From Brevundimonas sp. (lineage in GTDB: Bacteria; Pseudomonadota; Alphaproteobacteria; Caulobacterales; Caulobacteraceae), in NCBI GenBank assembly GCA_003248965.1, contig QFQU01000005.1, positions 62,001 to 126,000 on the forward strand: a DNA stretch of 64,000 nt. Direction: 5' to 3'. Below the pieces are notes generated by a model. It was given only the letters and a program-made list of their open reading frames with translations, had not been told where the DNA came from and ran no database searches. Position numbers and translations under genes: made by a program. This document shows, in pieces, positions 47,917 through 56,508 of the stretch. Within the stretch, counting starts at the first letter, position 1, and the number at the start of each line of letters is the position of its first letter.

Positions 47917-49617
47917 TCAGCGCGCGCCGGCGTCCGTCGGCGCCTGGGCGACCAGGACCGGTTCCGCCTGGGGCGGCGGGGCCACATAGTCCAGCGCGAT
48001 CGGCGCCAGGGTCGCGCCCGAGGCCAGGGCGTCCAGCGTGTTCAGCGGCGCGCCCTGCATCCGCTGATAGATCCAGTAGCTGGCCACGACCTTTTCGACG
48101 TATTCGCGGGCCTGGGGCACGTCGATCGTCTCGATCAGCAACAGGGGGTCGGCGTCCGGCCCCAGCTTGCGCACCGCCGCCAGCATCGGCCCCGGCCCCG
48201 CGTTATAGGAGGCCACGGCCCGCAGCAGATCGCCCCGGAACGCCGGCAGCGACAGCATCCGGTTCACATAGGCCTGCCCCAGTTTCAGATTGACCGAGGG
48301 GTCGAACAGGCGCGTCGGATTGGACACGAATCCGCGATCGCCCGTCATCTCGGCCGCCGTTGTCGGCATGACCTGCATCAGCCCGTAGGCGCCGGCGCCG
48401 GACCGGGCGGTCGGGTTGAAGTCGGTCTCCTTGCGGATCAGGGCGTAGACCAGCGACTTCTCGATGATGAAGCCGCCCTCGGGCTGAAGCTCCGGCATGG
48501 CGTAGCGCGTGGCGTCGATCCGAGCGACGTCGGAGCCAGAGCCCGGAACCAGCGTGCGGGCCAGGGCCGACCACAGGCGAGCGGCGTCGCCGGCGGCGGT
48601 GCGCAGGCCCGAGCGCAACTCGCTGTCGCCGTCCGCGCGCCGTCCGACCTCGTAGAAGGCGACGGTGCGCCGGGCGCGCGGGTCGCTCTGGACGAAGGCC
48701 TCGAGTTCGCGCGGGTCCACCCCGCTGGAGGCGCTGAAGACGGCGCGCTGCAATCGGGGCTCGGCCTGATAGGGACGGGGGCCCTGGTTCTCGATGGCCG
48801 GCTCCTCGCCCAGGCGACGCAGGGCGATCTGGCCATAGAAGGTGGCGGGCCACTGGGCGGCCAGGCGCAGATATTCGGTCACGCGGTCCTGGCGGCCGGA
48901 CTGGGCGGCGGCGCGCGCGGTCCAGAAGGCGGCGCCGGCGCGGACCCAGGGGTCTTCGGTCGGATCGTTGGCCACCCGGTCGAAGGCGGCGAAGGCTTCG
49001 TGAAACTGGCCCAGGCGCCATTCCGCCAGGCCCACCGTCCACCAGTCGCCGATCTGACGGCCGATGGCCGAGGCGCCGGTCAGGTCGTCATTGTTGTAGG
49101 CGACGCGCGCCGCCTTCATCGGGTCCAGGACGGGGCCGCCGCCGGTCACGGCGTTGACGACGCTGTTCCAGGTCCGCTCCAGAAGGCCGGCGGGCTTGAT
49201 CGGTTCGGGCGCGCCGTCAGGCCGCCGCTTCAGGGCCAGGGCGTAGACCCGGTCCGCGCACGGCAGGTCCGAATAGTCCTGCAGCCAGGCGGCCAGCTCG
49301 TCATAGGTGGCGGCGTAGTCGGGGTGGAACAGCCGTTCGAACTCGACCTGGCCCAGCAGCACGCGGTCCTGGGCCTGGCGGGCCGAGGTGCGGGCGGTTT
49401 CCAGATCGCCGCGCCGCAGGGCGTCGAAGGCGGTGGTGTAGGACAGTCGGTCCGCCGAGCTGAGGGCGGTGGGACGGCCCGACCCGGACGTCGAGGCGGA
49501 ACCCGAGGCGGCGACGCCCGTTGCGTCGTAGGGCGTCTCGGCAACCGCCGCGCGCCCGGCCGCGCAAAGGGCGAGAATCATCGTCGACGCAAACAGGGCG
49601 CGGCGGATAGTGAGCAA
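47917..49617 (-). CDS. Lytic transglycosylase (Slt70-like)
   Basis: 566 residues with signal peptide (LFASTMILALCAAGRAAVAE). A long helical, TPR-like superhelix spans about 60-370. The C-terminal SLT domain has catalytic Glu397 in IRKETDFNPTARSGAGAYGLMQVMP, then SYNAGPGPM and VPQAREYVEKVVASYWIY. Cleaves peptidoglycan glycan strands to 1,6-anhydromuropeptides in the periplasm. Start taken as TTG at 49617, which gives a basic n-region; an ATG at codon 13 would shorten the signal. Confidence 0.92.
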   Translation of the reverse strand: MLTIRRALFASTMILALCAAGRAAVAETPYDATGVAASGSASTSGSGRPTALSSADRLSYTTAFDALRRGDLETARTSARQAQDRVLLGQVEFERLFHPDYAATYDELAAWLQDYSDLPCADRVYALALKRRPDGAPEPIKPAGLLERTWNSVVNAVTGGGPVLDPMKAARVAYNNDDLTGASAIGRQIGDWWTVGLAEWRLGQFHEAFAAFDRVANDPTEDPWVRAGAAFWTARAAAQSGRQDRVTEYLRLAAQWPATFYGQIALRRLGEEPAIENQGPRPYQAEPRLQRAVFSASSGVDPRELEAFVQSDPRARRTVAFYEVGRRADGDSELRSGLRTAAGDAARLWSALARTLVPGSGSDVARIDATRYAMPELQPEGGFIIEKSLVYALIRKETDFNPTARSGAGAYGLMQVMPTTAAEMTGDRGFVSNPTRLFDPSVNLKLGQAYVNRMLSLPAFRGDLLRAVASYNAGPGPMLAAVRKLGPDADPLLLIETIDVPQAREYVEKVVASYWIYQRMQGAPLNTLDALASGATLAPIALDYVAPPPQAEPVLVAQAPTDAGAR

Positions 49618-49710
49618 TGCGGCGGCCCCCTCGTTGGCGGCGGCCCGGCCTGTCTCGACTCAGGCGGGGTCCGTGTGGCGATCGGTCGTCAGCATGGAAA
49701 CATGCCGCAA

Positions 49711-50523
49711 TCAGCCGTGATCCTCAACCGAGTCCGTTTCAAGGCGAACCGCCAGCGAAAGCAGATCGCTCCAGACCTGGCGCTTGGCCTGGGGCTGACG
49801 CAGCAGGAAGGCGGGATGCAGGGTCGGCATGACGGGGGCGGACACGGCCCCTTCAGGCAGACGCCATTCCTTCCACTGGCCGCGCAGCTTCATGATGCCC
49901 TCTTCGACCTGAAGCACCGACTTGGACGAGGCGGCGCCCAGCAGCAGCACCGCCCTGGGCTTCAAAAGGGCGAAGGTCCGCTCGACGAAGGGGGCGCAGA
50001 CGGCCTGTTCCTGAGGGGTGGGGGCGCGGTTGCCGGGCGGACGCCAGAAGACGGTGTTGGTGATGAAGACCTTGTCGGTCAGGCCCGCGGCCGCCAGCAT
50101 CCGGTCCAGCAGCTGGCCTGCCTTGCCCACGAAGGGCTGGCCGATCCGGTCCTCGTCCGCGCCGGGGCCTTCGCCGACGACCAGGACCGGGGCGTTGGGG
50201 TTTCCGCGCCCGAACACCGACTGGGTCGCGCCCATGCCGCGCAGGGGGCAGCCCTGGAAGGCGGCGACGGCGGCGGCCAGGTCCTGAAGCGTCGCCGCGC
50301 CGGCCGCCAGATGACGCGCCTCGGCCAGGGCGTCGGCGCCCACGGCCCCTGACAGCGGCATGACCACCGAGGCGGTGGCGCGTTGCACCGCCTTAACCGC
50401 CGGCGGCGGGGCGATGTGGGTATGATCGACCGGCGCCTCGCCATAGCAGGCGTCCACCCCCGCATCCCGCCAGAAGGCGAGCAGGCTTTCGACTGCAGCG
50501 ATGTCATGGGGTTGCGCGTTCAT
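49711..50523 (-). CDS. Family-4-like uracil-DNA glycosylase lacking Fe-S cysteines
   Basis: 270 residues with an N-terminal extension of about 85. The UDG core has FGRGNPNAPVLVVGEGPGADEDRIGQPFVGKAGQLLDRML (motif I near 118-126), RPPGNRAPTP and TLHPAFLLRQ (motif II). Family-4 enzymes bind 4Fe-4S through four Cys; here only C92 and C176 remain, with Arg95 and Trp160 in place of the other two. This cluster-less variant seems typical of alphaproteobacteria. Removes uracil from deaminated DNA; activity inferred. Confidence 0.85.
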   Translation of the reverse strand: MNAQPHDIAAVESLLAFWRDAGVDACYGEAPVDHTHIAPPPAVKAVQRATASVVMPLSGAVGADALAEARHLAAGAATLQDLAAAVAAFQGCPLRGMGATQSVFGRGNPNAPVLVVGEGPGADEDRIGQPFVGKAGQLLDRMLAAAGLTDKVFITNTVFWRPPGNRAPTPQEQAVCAPFVERTFALLKPRAVLLLGAASSKSVLQVEEGIMKLRGQWKEWRLPEGAVSAPVMPTLHPAFLLRQPQAKRQVWSDLLSLAVRLETDSVEDHG

Positions 50524-50613
50524 GTCTCGGGCTACCGATAAGCCTTGACCGCCCTCGCGTCACCTTCCGATAAGCGGCATAACCACACGGACAACCGGGA
50601 TTCAGGGGAAACC

Positions 50614-52374
50614 ATGGCCGAAGACGCCATCGAAGGCGGCGCGGAAAACGCCCGTCAGGAAGCCATCATCGACAATCTGGCGCCGATCGAGGCCTTGGAG
50701 GGCGTCGAGCGCGAGGTCATGGACTACGACGTGGTGATCGTCGGCGGCGGCCCGGCCGGCCTGTCGGCGGCCATCCGTCTGAAGCAGCGCGCGGAAAAGG
50801 ACGGCAAGGACATCAGCGTCGCCGTGCTGGAAAAGGCGGCCGAGGTGGGCGGCCATATCCTCTCGGGCGCCGTGATCGATCCCAAGGCGCTGAACGAACT
50901 GTTCCCCGACTGGCGGGAACGCGGCGCGCCGCTGGAGACGCCGGTGACGAAGGACCGCTTCCTGCTGCTGGGACCGCAGGGATCGGCGCCCCTGCCGATG
51001 CCGCTCCTGCCGCCCTTCATGCATAATCACGGCTGCTACATCGCCTCGCTGGGCAATGTCACGCGCTGGCTGGGCGAACAGGCCGAGGCCCTGGGCGTCG
51101 AGGTCTATCCCGGCATGGCCGCCAGCCATGTCGTTTGGGAAGACGGGACGGGCCGGGTCAAGGGCGTGGTCGCTGGCGTCTTCGGCATCGACCGCGAGGG
51201 CAAGCCGACCGACGACTTCCAGCCCGGCATCGAACTGCACGGCAAATATGTCTTCATCGCCGAGGGCGTGCGCGGCTCCCTGGCCAAGACCATCATCGCC
51301 AGGCACAAGCTTCAGGACGGCAGGTCGCCCCAGAAATACGGCATCGGCCTGAAGGAGCTGTGGCAGGTGCCCGCCGAGCAGCACCAGCCCGGCCTGGCCC
51401 AGCACACGACGGGCTGGCCGCTGGACGAACATACCGGCGGCGGCAGCTTCCTGTATCATTTCGGCGACCGCTATGTGGCTGTCGGATACGTCGTCCACCT
51501 GAACTACAAGAACCCGTTCCTGTCGCCGTTCGACGAGTTCCAGCGCTTCAAGCACCACCCCGAGATCGCCCAGCACCTGGAGGGTGGAACACGCATCTCC
51601 TACGGCGCGCGCGCCATCACCGAGGGCGGCCTGCAGTCCATCCCGAAGCTGAGCTTCCCCGGCGGCGTCCTGATCGGCTGTTCGGCCGGCTTCGTGAACG
51701 TGCCCCGCATCAAGGGCAGTCACAACGCCATGAAGACCGGCATGCTGGCCGCCGACGCCGCCTATGACGCCGTGCAGGCCGGGCGCGCGGGCGACGAACT
51801 GATCGAATACCAGACCGCCTTCGAAAAGAGCTGGGTCCACAAGGAGCTGTCGTTGGTCCGCAACGCCAAGCCCCTGCTGTCGAAGTTCGGCACGACGCTG
51901 GGCGGGGCGCTGGGCATGTTCGACATGTGGTGCCGCACCCTCTTGGGCGGTTGGTCCCCGATCCCGACGCTGAAGCACGAGAAGACGGACGCGGCCTCGA
52001 CCGAACCCGCCGCCAAGCACAAGGCGATCCGCTATCCCAAGCCGGACGGCAAGCTGTCGTTCGACAAGCTGTCGTCAGTCTTCATCTCCAACACCAACCA
52101 CGCCGAGGACCAGCCGGCCCACCTGAAGCTGCTAGACCCGTCGATCCCGATCCGGGTCAACCTGCCCAAATACGGCGAGCCGGCGCGCCTGTACTGCCCG
52201 GCGGGGGTGTACGAGGTCGTCTATGGCGACGAGGCGGCCAAGGCCGATCCGCGCTTCGTCATCAACGCCCAGAACTGCGTCCACTGCAAAACCTGCGACA
52301 TCAAGGACCCGTCGCAGAACATCGTCTGGACCACGCCCGAAGGCGGCGGCGGTCCCAACTATCCGAACATGTGA
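50614..52374 (+). CDS. Electron transfer flavoprotein-ubiquinone oxidoreductase
   Basis: 586 residues. Passes electrons from reduced ETF (fatty acid and amino acid dehydrogenation) to ubiquinone at the inner membrane. FAD motif GGGPAG is near 44-49, the membrane/ubiquinone-binding segments lie mid-protein, and a C-terminal 4Fe-4S domain has LYCPAGVYE and NCVHCKTCDIKDPSQNI. ATG at 50614 has AGGGGAA upstream; an in-frame start 23 codons earlier has no family similarity. Confidence 0.95.
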   Translation: MAEDAIEGGAENARQEAIIDNLAPIEALEGVEREVMDYDVVIVGGGPAGLSAAIRLKQRAEKDGKDISVAVLEKAAEVGGHILSGAVIDPKALNELFPDWRERGAPLETPVTKDRFLLLGPQGSAPLPMPLLPPFMHNHGCYIASLGNVTRWLGEQAEALGVEVYPGMAASHVVWEDGTGRVKGVVAGVFGIDREGKPTDDFQPGIELHGKYVFIAEGVRGSLAKTIIARHKLQDGRSPQKYGIGLKELWQVPAEQHQPGLAQHTTGWPLDEHTGGGSFLYHFGDRYVAVGYVVHLNYKNPFLSPFDEFQRFKHHPEIAQHLEGGTRISYGARAITEGGLQSIPKLSFPGGVLIGCSAGFVNVPRIKGSHNAMKTGMLAADAAYDAVQAGRAGDELIEYQTAFEKSWVHKELSLVRNAKPLLSKFGTTLGGALGMFDMWCRTLLGGWSPIPTLKHEKTDAASTEPAAKHKAIRYPKPDGKLSFDKLSSVFISNTNHAEDQPAHLKLLDPSIPIRVNLPKYGEPARLYCPAGVYEVVYGDEAAKADPRFVINAQNCVHCKTCDIKDPSQNIVWTTPEGGGGPNYPNM

Positions 52375-52440
52375 GCAAAGCGGGCGGGAGGCGGCGTCGC
52401 GCCCCTTGCCCGTGGCGGGAAAAGCGTGAAGGGTCGGGCC

Positions 52441-54258
52441 ATGATCGCCTTCCCCTTGCGCGCCCGCCGTTCCCGTCTGTTCGCCGCGTCCCTGTCGGTT
52501 CTGGCCCTGGTCGCCGCCGGCGGCGCCGTGGCGCAGGAAGCTCCTGCCGATCAAGCACCGGCCGCGCCCGAGCCGCATGTCGTCATCGCCGAGCCGGACA
52601 AGGCGCCGGAAGAGCCCGCCGCACCGCCGATCCCCGCGGTCTGGGCCCCCGTGCCGACCGACGCCGAAGGCGCCAGCGCCTACGGCCTTTATCTGGCGGG
52701 CAAGCTGGCGTTGATGCGGGGCGAAGGAGCGGTCGGCGCCGACTTCCTGGCCCGCGCCAATCGCCTGACGCCGGAACAACCGCGCGTGCGCGAACAGGCC
52801 TTCACCGCCGCTCTGCTGACCGGCGATCTGGACGTGGCGGCGGCCCTGGCGCCCAGCGACGGATCGCCCGCCTTCGTCGAGGCGGGACGTCTGGTCCAGA
52901 CCGTCCAGGCCTTCGTCCACGGCGACGCCCGCGCGGCCGACGCCGCCCTGAACCAACCCATCGGCGCGCCCCACGCCCGCGCCGGGATCATGATCACGCC
53001 GTGGATCGCGGCGGCGGCGGGGGACTGGACCCGCGCCCTGCAACCCGCGCCGACCATGGCCGATCCCCTGACCCTGGCCATCGCCCGCGTCAGCCGCGCC
53101 AGTCTGCTGGAGCGTCGTCGCGACTACGCCGGGGCCGAGGCGGAGCTCAAGGGGCTGGCCGACGCTCCGACGATCGGCGCCCTGTTCAAACGCCCTTACG
53201 GCGAGTTCCTGGAGCGACGGCGTCGCCGGCCCGAGGCCATCGCCCTGTATCAGGCGGGCCTGACGGCCAATCCGGACGACACCGGCCTGAAACGCGCCCT
53301 GGCCCGCGCCCAGGCCGGCGAGCGCCCACCCGCCCTGCCGACCTTCCGCGCAGGGGCGGCGCAAGGCCTGACCACCGCCGCCTTCCAGGCCGCCAACGAA
53401 CGCGGCAACGAATTCGCCGCCGTCTATCTGCGGCTGGCGCTGAACCTGGAATACGACGACACCACCCAATACACCCTGGCGCAGATGCTCTCGCGCGCCG
53501 GGCTGAATTCGGCGGCGCGCGCGGCCCTGGAGCGGATCGGGCCGGACGATGCGGCCGTCTACGCCGCCGCCCGCGCCGAACTGGCCTCCAGCTACGCCCA
53601 GGAGGGGCAGGACCAGGCGGCCCTGACCGAACTGCGCCGCGCCGCCGCCGCCCTGCCGGCCGATCCGCGCATCGCCCTGATGCTGGCCGGGCAACTGGTG
53701 CAGTTGAAGGATTACGACGCGGCCCTGACCCTGTTGAACGGGCCGCTGCTGAACACCGCCCTGCAGCCGTCCAGCGCCCGCTTCCTGCGCGGCGCCACCT
53801 ATGAGGCGATGAACCGCATTCCCGAGGCCGAGGCCGAGCTGTGGGCCGCGCTCCAATCCGCGCCCAACGACGCCAACACCCTGAACTATCTGGGCTATCT
53901 GTGGGTGGACAAGGGGTTGAGGGTGCAGCAGGGGGCCGACATGATCGCCCGCGCTCATGCGCTGGAGCCGAACAACGGCCATATCGAGGACTCCCTGGGC
54001 TGGGCCCAGTATCGCCAGGGCCAGTTCGACACGGCCGTGACCACCCTGGAGCAGGCGGTGGACAAGGAGCCGGCCAACGCCGAGATCAATGATCATCTGG
54101 GCGACGCCTATTGGCGGGTGGGCCGGCGGCGGGAGGCGGGCTGGCTGTGGAACCGCGTCCTGACCCTGGACCCGGACGCCGAACGCCGCGCCGAGGTGGA
54201 GCGCAAGATCGCCCAGGGGCTGGACGATGCCCCGGCTTCGACCGGCGTCTCCAACTAG
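52441..54258 (+). CDS. Secreted tetratricopeptide-repeat protein
   Basis: 605 residues with a signal peptide (RRSRLFAASLSVLALVAAGGAVAQ, cleavage near 36). Proline-rich linker, then a mostly helical array with recognisable TPR units in the last 250 residues (NYLGYLWVDKGLRVQQGADMIARAHALEPNNGHIEDSLGWAQYRQGQFDTAV). Periplasmic or lipoprotein-less scaffold; partner unknown. ATG at 52441 has AAGGG upstream. It ends 4 nt before ispE; a TPR gene in this position before ispE recurs in alphaproteobacteria. Confidence 0.85.
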   Translation: MIAFPLRARRSRLFAASLSVLALVAAGGAVAQEAPADQAPAAPEPHVVIAEPDKAPEEPAAPPIPAVWAPVPTDAEGASAYGLYLAGKLALMRGEGAVGADFLARANRLTPEQPRVREQAFTAALLTGDLDVAAALAPSDGSPAFVEAGRLVQTVQAFVHGDARAADAALNQPIGAPHARAGIMITPWIAAAAGDWTRALQPAPTMADPLTLAIARVSRASLLERRRDYAGAEAELKGLADAPTIGALFKRPYGEFLERRRRRPEAIALYQAGLTANPDDTGLKRALARAQAGERPPALPTFRAGAAQGLTTAAFQAANERGNEFAAVYLRLALNLEYDDTTQYTLAQMLSRAGLNSAARAALERIGPDDAAVYAAARAELASSYAQEGQDQAALTELRRAAAALPADPRIALMLAGQLVQLKDYDAALTLLNGPLLNTALQPSSARFLRGATYEAMNRIPEAEAELWAALQSAPNDANTLNYLGYLWVDKGLRVQQGADMIARAHALEPNNGHIEDSLGWAQYRQGQFDTAVTTLEQAVDKEPANAEINDHLGDAYWRVGRRREAGWLWNRVLTLDPDAERRAEVERKIAQGLDDAPASTGVSN

Positions 54259-54262
54259 GGTC

Positions 54263-55165
54263 ATGCGGTCCAGCGATTCCGCGACGGTCCTGGCCCCGGC
54301 CAAGATCAACCTGTTCCTGCATGTCGGCGCGCCGGACGCCGAGGGCTATCATCCGCTGGCCAGTCTGGTCGCCTTCGCCGATGTGGGCGACCGGGTGACG
54401 GTCGAACCGGCCGGGCGGCTGTCGCTGTCGGTCACGGGGCCGTTCGGCGACGGGCTGGCGGGACCGGACAATCTGATCCTGAGAGCGCTGCGGGCGTTTG
54501 GGGAGGCGACCGGAACGGGCGAACCGCCGCTGAAGGTGACGCTGGACAAGCGGCTGCCGGTCGCGGCCGGGCTGGGCGGCGGATCGTCCGACGCCGGGGC
54601 GGCGCTGAAGCTGGCGCGCGCCGTGCTGAAGCTGGACATCGAAGAGACGGGGCTGGAGGCCGTCGCCGGACAGATCGGGGCCGACGGCCCCATGTGCCTG
54701 CGCGCCCGTTCCGCCTGGGCCGAGGGGCGGGGCGACGTCCTGACCGAGGCGCCTGACCTGCCGCCGCTGCCGGCCGTTCTGTTCAATCCGGGCGCGCCCT
54801 CGTCGACCGGCGCGGTCTATCGCGCCTATGACGACGGCCCGATCAACGGCGCCGACCGGCCCGCGCCGCCCGCCGACTGGTCCGTCGCCGCCGTCATCGA
54901 CTGGCTGGCGGCCCAGCGGAACGATCTTGAGGCGCCGGCCCTGGCCCTGACGCCCGTGATCGGTCAGGCCCTGGCCGCCATGGCCGGGGCGCCCGGCGTG
55001 GACCTGGCGCGGATGTCCGGTTCGGGGGCCACCGTCTTCGGCCTTTGCCGCACGGTCGAGGCGTCCGAGGCGGCGGCGCGGGCGCTGGGCGCCGCCTGGC
55101 CGCAGGCCTGGGTCCGCGCGACCCGTCTGGGCGGCGGTTCCCCCCCAAACGATCATGCTCTATAG
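54263..55165 (+). CDS. ispE: 4-diphosphocytidyl-2-C-methyl-D-erythritol kinase
   Basis: 300 residues, GHMP kinase of the MEP isoprenoid pathway. N-terminal APAKINLFLHVGAPDAEGYHPL, the ATP loop PVAAGLGGGSSDAGAAL, and the late MSGSGATVFGL motif are intact. ATG at 54263, directly after the TPR gene stop, chosen over an overlapping ATG 12 codons earlier. Confidence 0.95.
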   Translation: MRSSDSATVLAPAKINLFLHVGAPDAEGYHPLASLVAFADVGDRVTVEPAGRLSLSVTGPFGDGLAGPDNLILRALRAFGEATGTGEPPLKVTLDKRLPVAAGLGGGSSDAGAALKLARAVLKLDIEETGLEAVAGQIGADGPMCLRARSAWAEGRGDVLTEAPDLPPLPAVLFNPGAPSSTGAVYRAYDDGPINGADRPAPPADWSVAAVIDWLAAQRNDLEAPALALTPVIGQALAAMAGAPGVDLARMSGSGATVFGLCRTVEASEAAARALGAAWPQAWVRATRLGGGSPPNDHAL

Positions 55166-55204
55166 GTCCGCCGTCCCGATTTTCAGCCTCTTTCCGAGCC
55201 CGAT

Positions 55205-56098
55205 TTGACCACCCCGACTGAGCCGCTCGCCTTCCAGGACCTGATCCTGACCCTTCACCGCTATTGGGGCGAACAGGGCTGCGCCATCCTGCAACCCTAC
55301 GACATCGAGGTGGGGGCGGGGACGCTGCACCCCGCGACCGTCCTGCGCGCCCTGGGGCAGAAGCCGTGGAAGGCCGCCTATGTCCAGCCCAGCCGCCGCC
55401 CCGGCGACGGCCGCTATGGCGAGAACCCCAACCGGCTCCAGCATTATTACCAGTATCAAGTCATCCTGAAGCCGAACCCGGACAATCTTCAGGAGCTGTA
55501 TCTGGGCTCGCTGAAGGCCATCGGCATCGATCCGAAACTGCACGACATCCGCTTCGTCGAGGACGACTGGGAAAATCCCACCGTCGGCGCCTGGGGCCTG
55601 GGGTGGGAAGTCTGGTGCGACGGGATGGAGGTGACGCAGTTCACCTATTTCCAGGGCGTCGGCGGCATCGAGGTCGATGTGGTGTCGGGCGAGCTGACCT
55701 ACGGGCTGGAACGCCTGGCCATGTATGTTCAGGGCGTCGACAACGTCTATGATCTGAAGTTCAACAAGGAGGGTCTGACCTATGGCGACGTCTTCCTGGA
55801 GAACGAGCGCCAGCAGTCGGCGGCCAACTTCCACGGCTATGACGTTGATGGGCTGAAACGCCGGTTCGAGGACATGGTCGCCGAGGTTTCGCGCCTGCTG
55901 AATATGCGCGGTCCCCAAGACCAGCCGCTGGTCCTGCCCGCCTATGACCAGGTGCTGAAGGCCAGCCACCTGTTCAACCTGATGGATGCGCGCGGCGCCA
56001 TCGCCGTCGCCGAACGCCAGAGCTACATCGGTCGCATCCGCGAACTCTGCAAAGCCTGCGCCCTCGCTTATGTCGAACGGGAACGGGCCGAGGCATGA
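55205..56098 (+). CDS. glyQ: Glycyl-tRNA synthetase alpha subunit
   Basis: 297 residues, catalytic subunit of the heterotetrameric bacterial GlyRS. LSFQDLI-type start followed by RYWGEQGCAILQPYDIEVGAGTLHPATVLRALG, AYVQPSRRPGDGRYGENPNRLQHYYQYQVI and GWEVWCDGMEVTQFTYFQ. Start is TTG at 55205; no ATG or GTG is suitably placed. Unusually, another gene overlaps its stop and separates it from glyS. Confidence 0.97.
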   Translation: MTTPTEPLAFQDLILTLHRYWGEQGCAILQPYDIEVGAGTLHPATVLRALGQKPWKAAYVQPSRRPGDGRYGENPNRLQHYYQYQVILKPNPDNLQELYLGSLKAIGIDPKLHDIRFVEDDWENPTVGAWGLGWEVWCDGMEVTQFTYFQGVGGIEVDVVSGELTYGLERLAMYVQGVDNVYDLKFNKEGLTYGDVFLENERQQSAANFHGYDVDGLKRRFEDMVAEVSRLLNMRGPQDQPLVLPAYDQVLKASHLFNLMDARGAIAVAERQSYIGRIRELCKACALAYVERERAEA

Positions 56099-56508
56099 GT
56101 GATGAGACCGTCATCTCTCTGGCTGATCGACGACCCAAGCTGATCAAGCCGGTCGGTGGAGGGGCAGTCGTAACCAACGACGCCCTCTATATTCCGATGA
56201 CCAAGGTCGCTTCGCATGAAGTGCAGTGGGCGTTCCAGACGAGCTTTGACCTGGACGGCGAGAAAGACTGCCCATTGCAAGGCTCTTTCCTTGCCGAACC
56301 GCTTGAGGACGATGAGCCGCTTGGCTCGGCCTACGAACATGAGCATGGCGTCAGTGCTCAATTCGTTGTCGGCCAGCAATTAGCGAACCTGATAGGCGGC
56401 GCGGCGCTCAGCCCCGTGCCTTTTGAAATCACGGTCGGCTTCTATGCCGACGAGACGGGCGCGGTGCGTGACCTCAGCCTGTCTATCCAACGCAGACAAG
56501 CTGACTGA
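56095..56508 (+). CDS. Unrecognised protein wedged between glyQ and glyS
   Basis: 137 residues, acidic, no signal or membrane segment, probably beta-rich (ISLADRRPKLIKPVGGGAVVTNDALYIPMTK; QFVVGQQLANLIGG; FEITVGFYADETGAVRDLSLSIQ). ATG overlaps the glyQ stop (ATGA) and its stop overlaps the glyS start (TGATG), so all three are translationally coupled. Its G+C is lower than the flanking synthetase genes. No family recognised. glyQ and glyS are normally adjacent, so this is an insertion between subunits of one enzyme. Function unknown. Confidence 0.75.
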   Translation: MSDETVISLADRRPKLIKPVGGGAVVTNDALYIPMTKVASHEVQWAFQTSFDLDGEKDCPLQGSFLAEPLEDDEPLGSAYEHEHGVSAQFVVGQQLANLIGGAALSPVPFEITVGFYADETGAVRDLSLSIQRRQAD

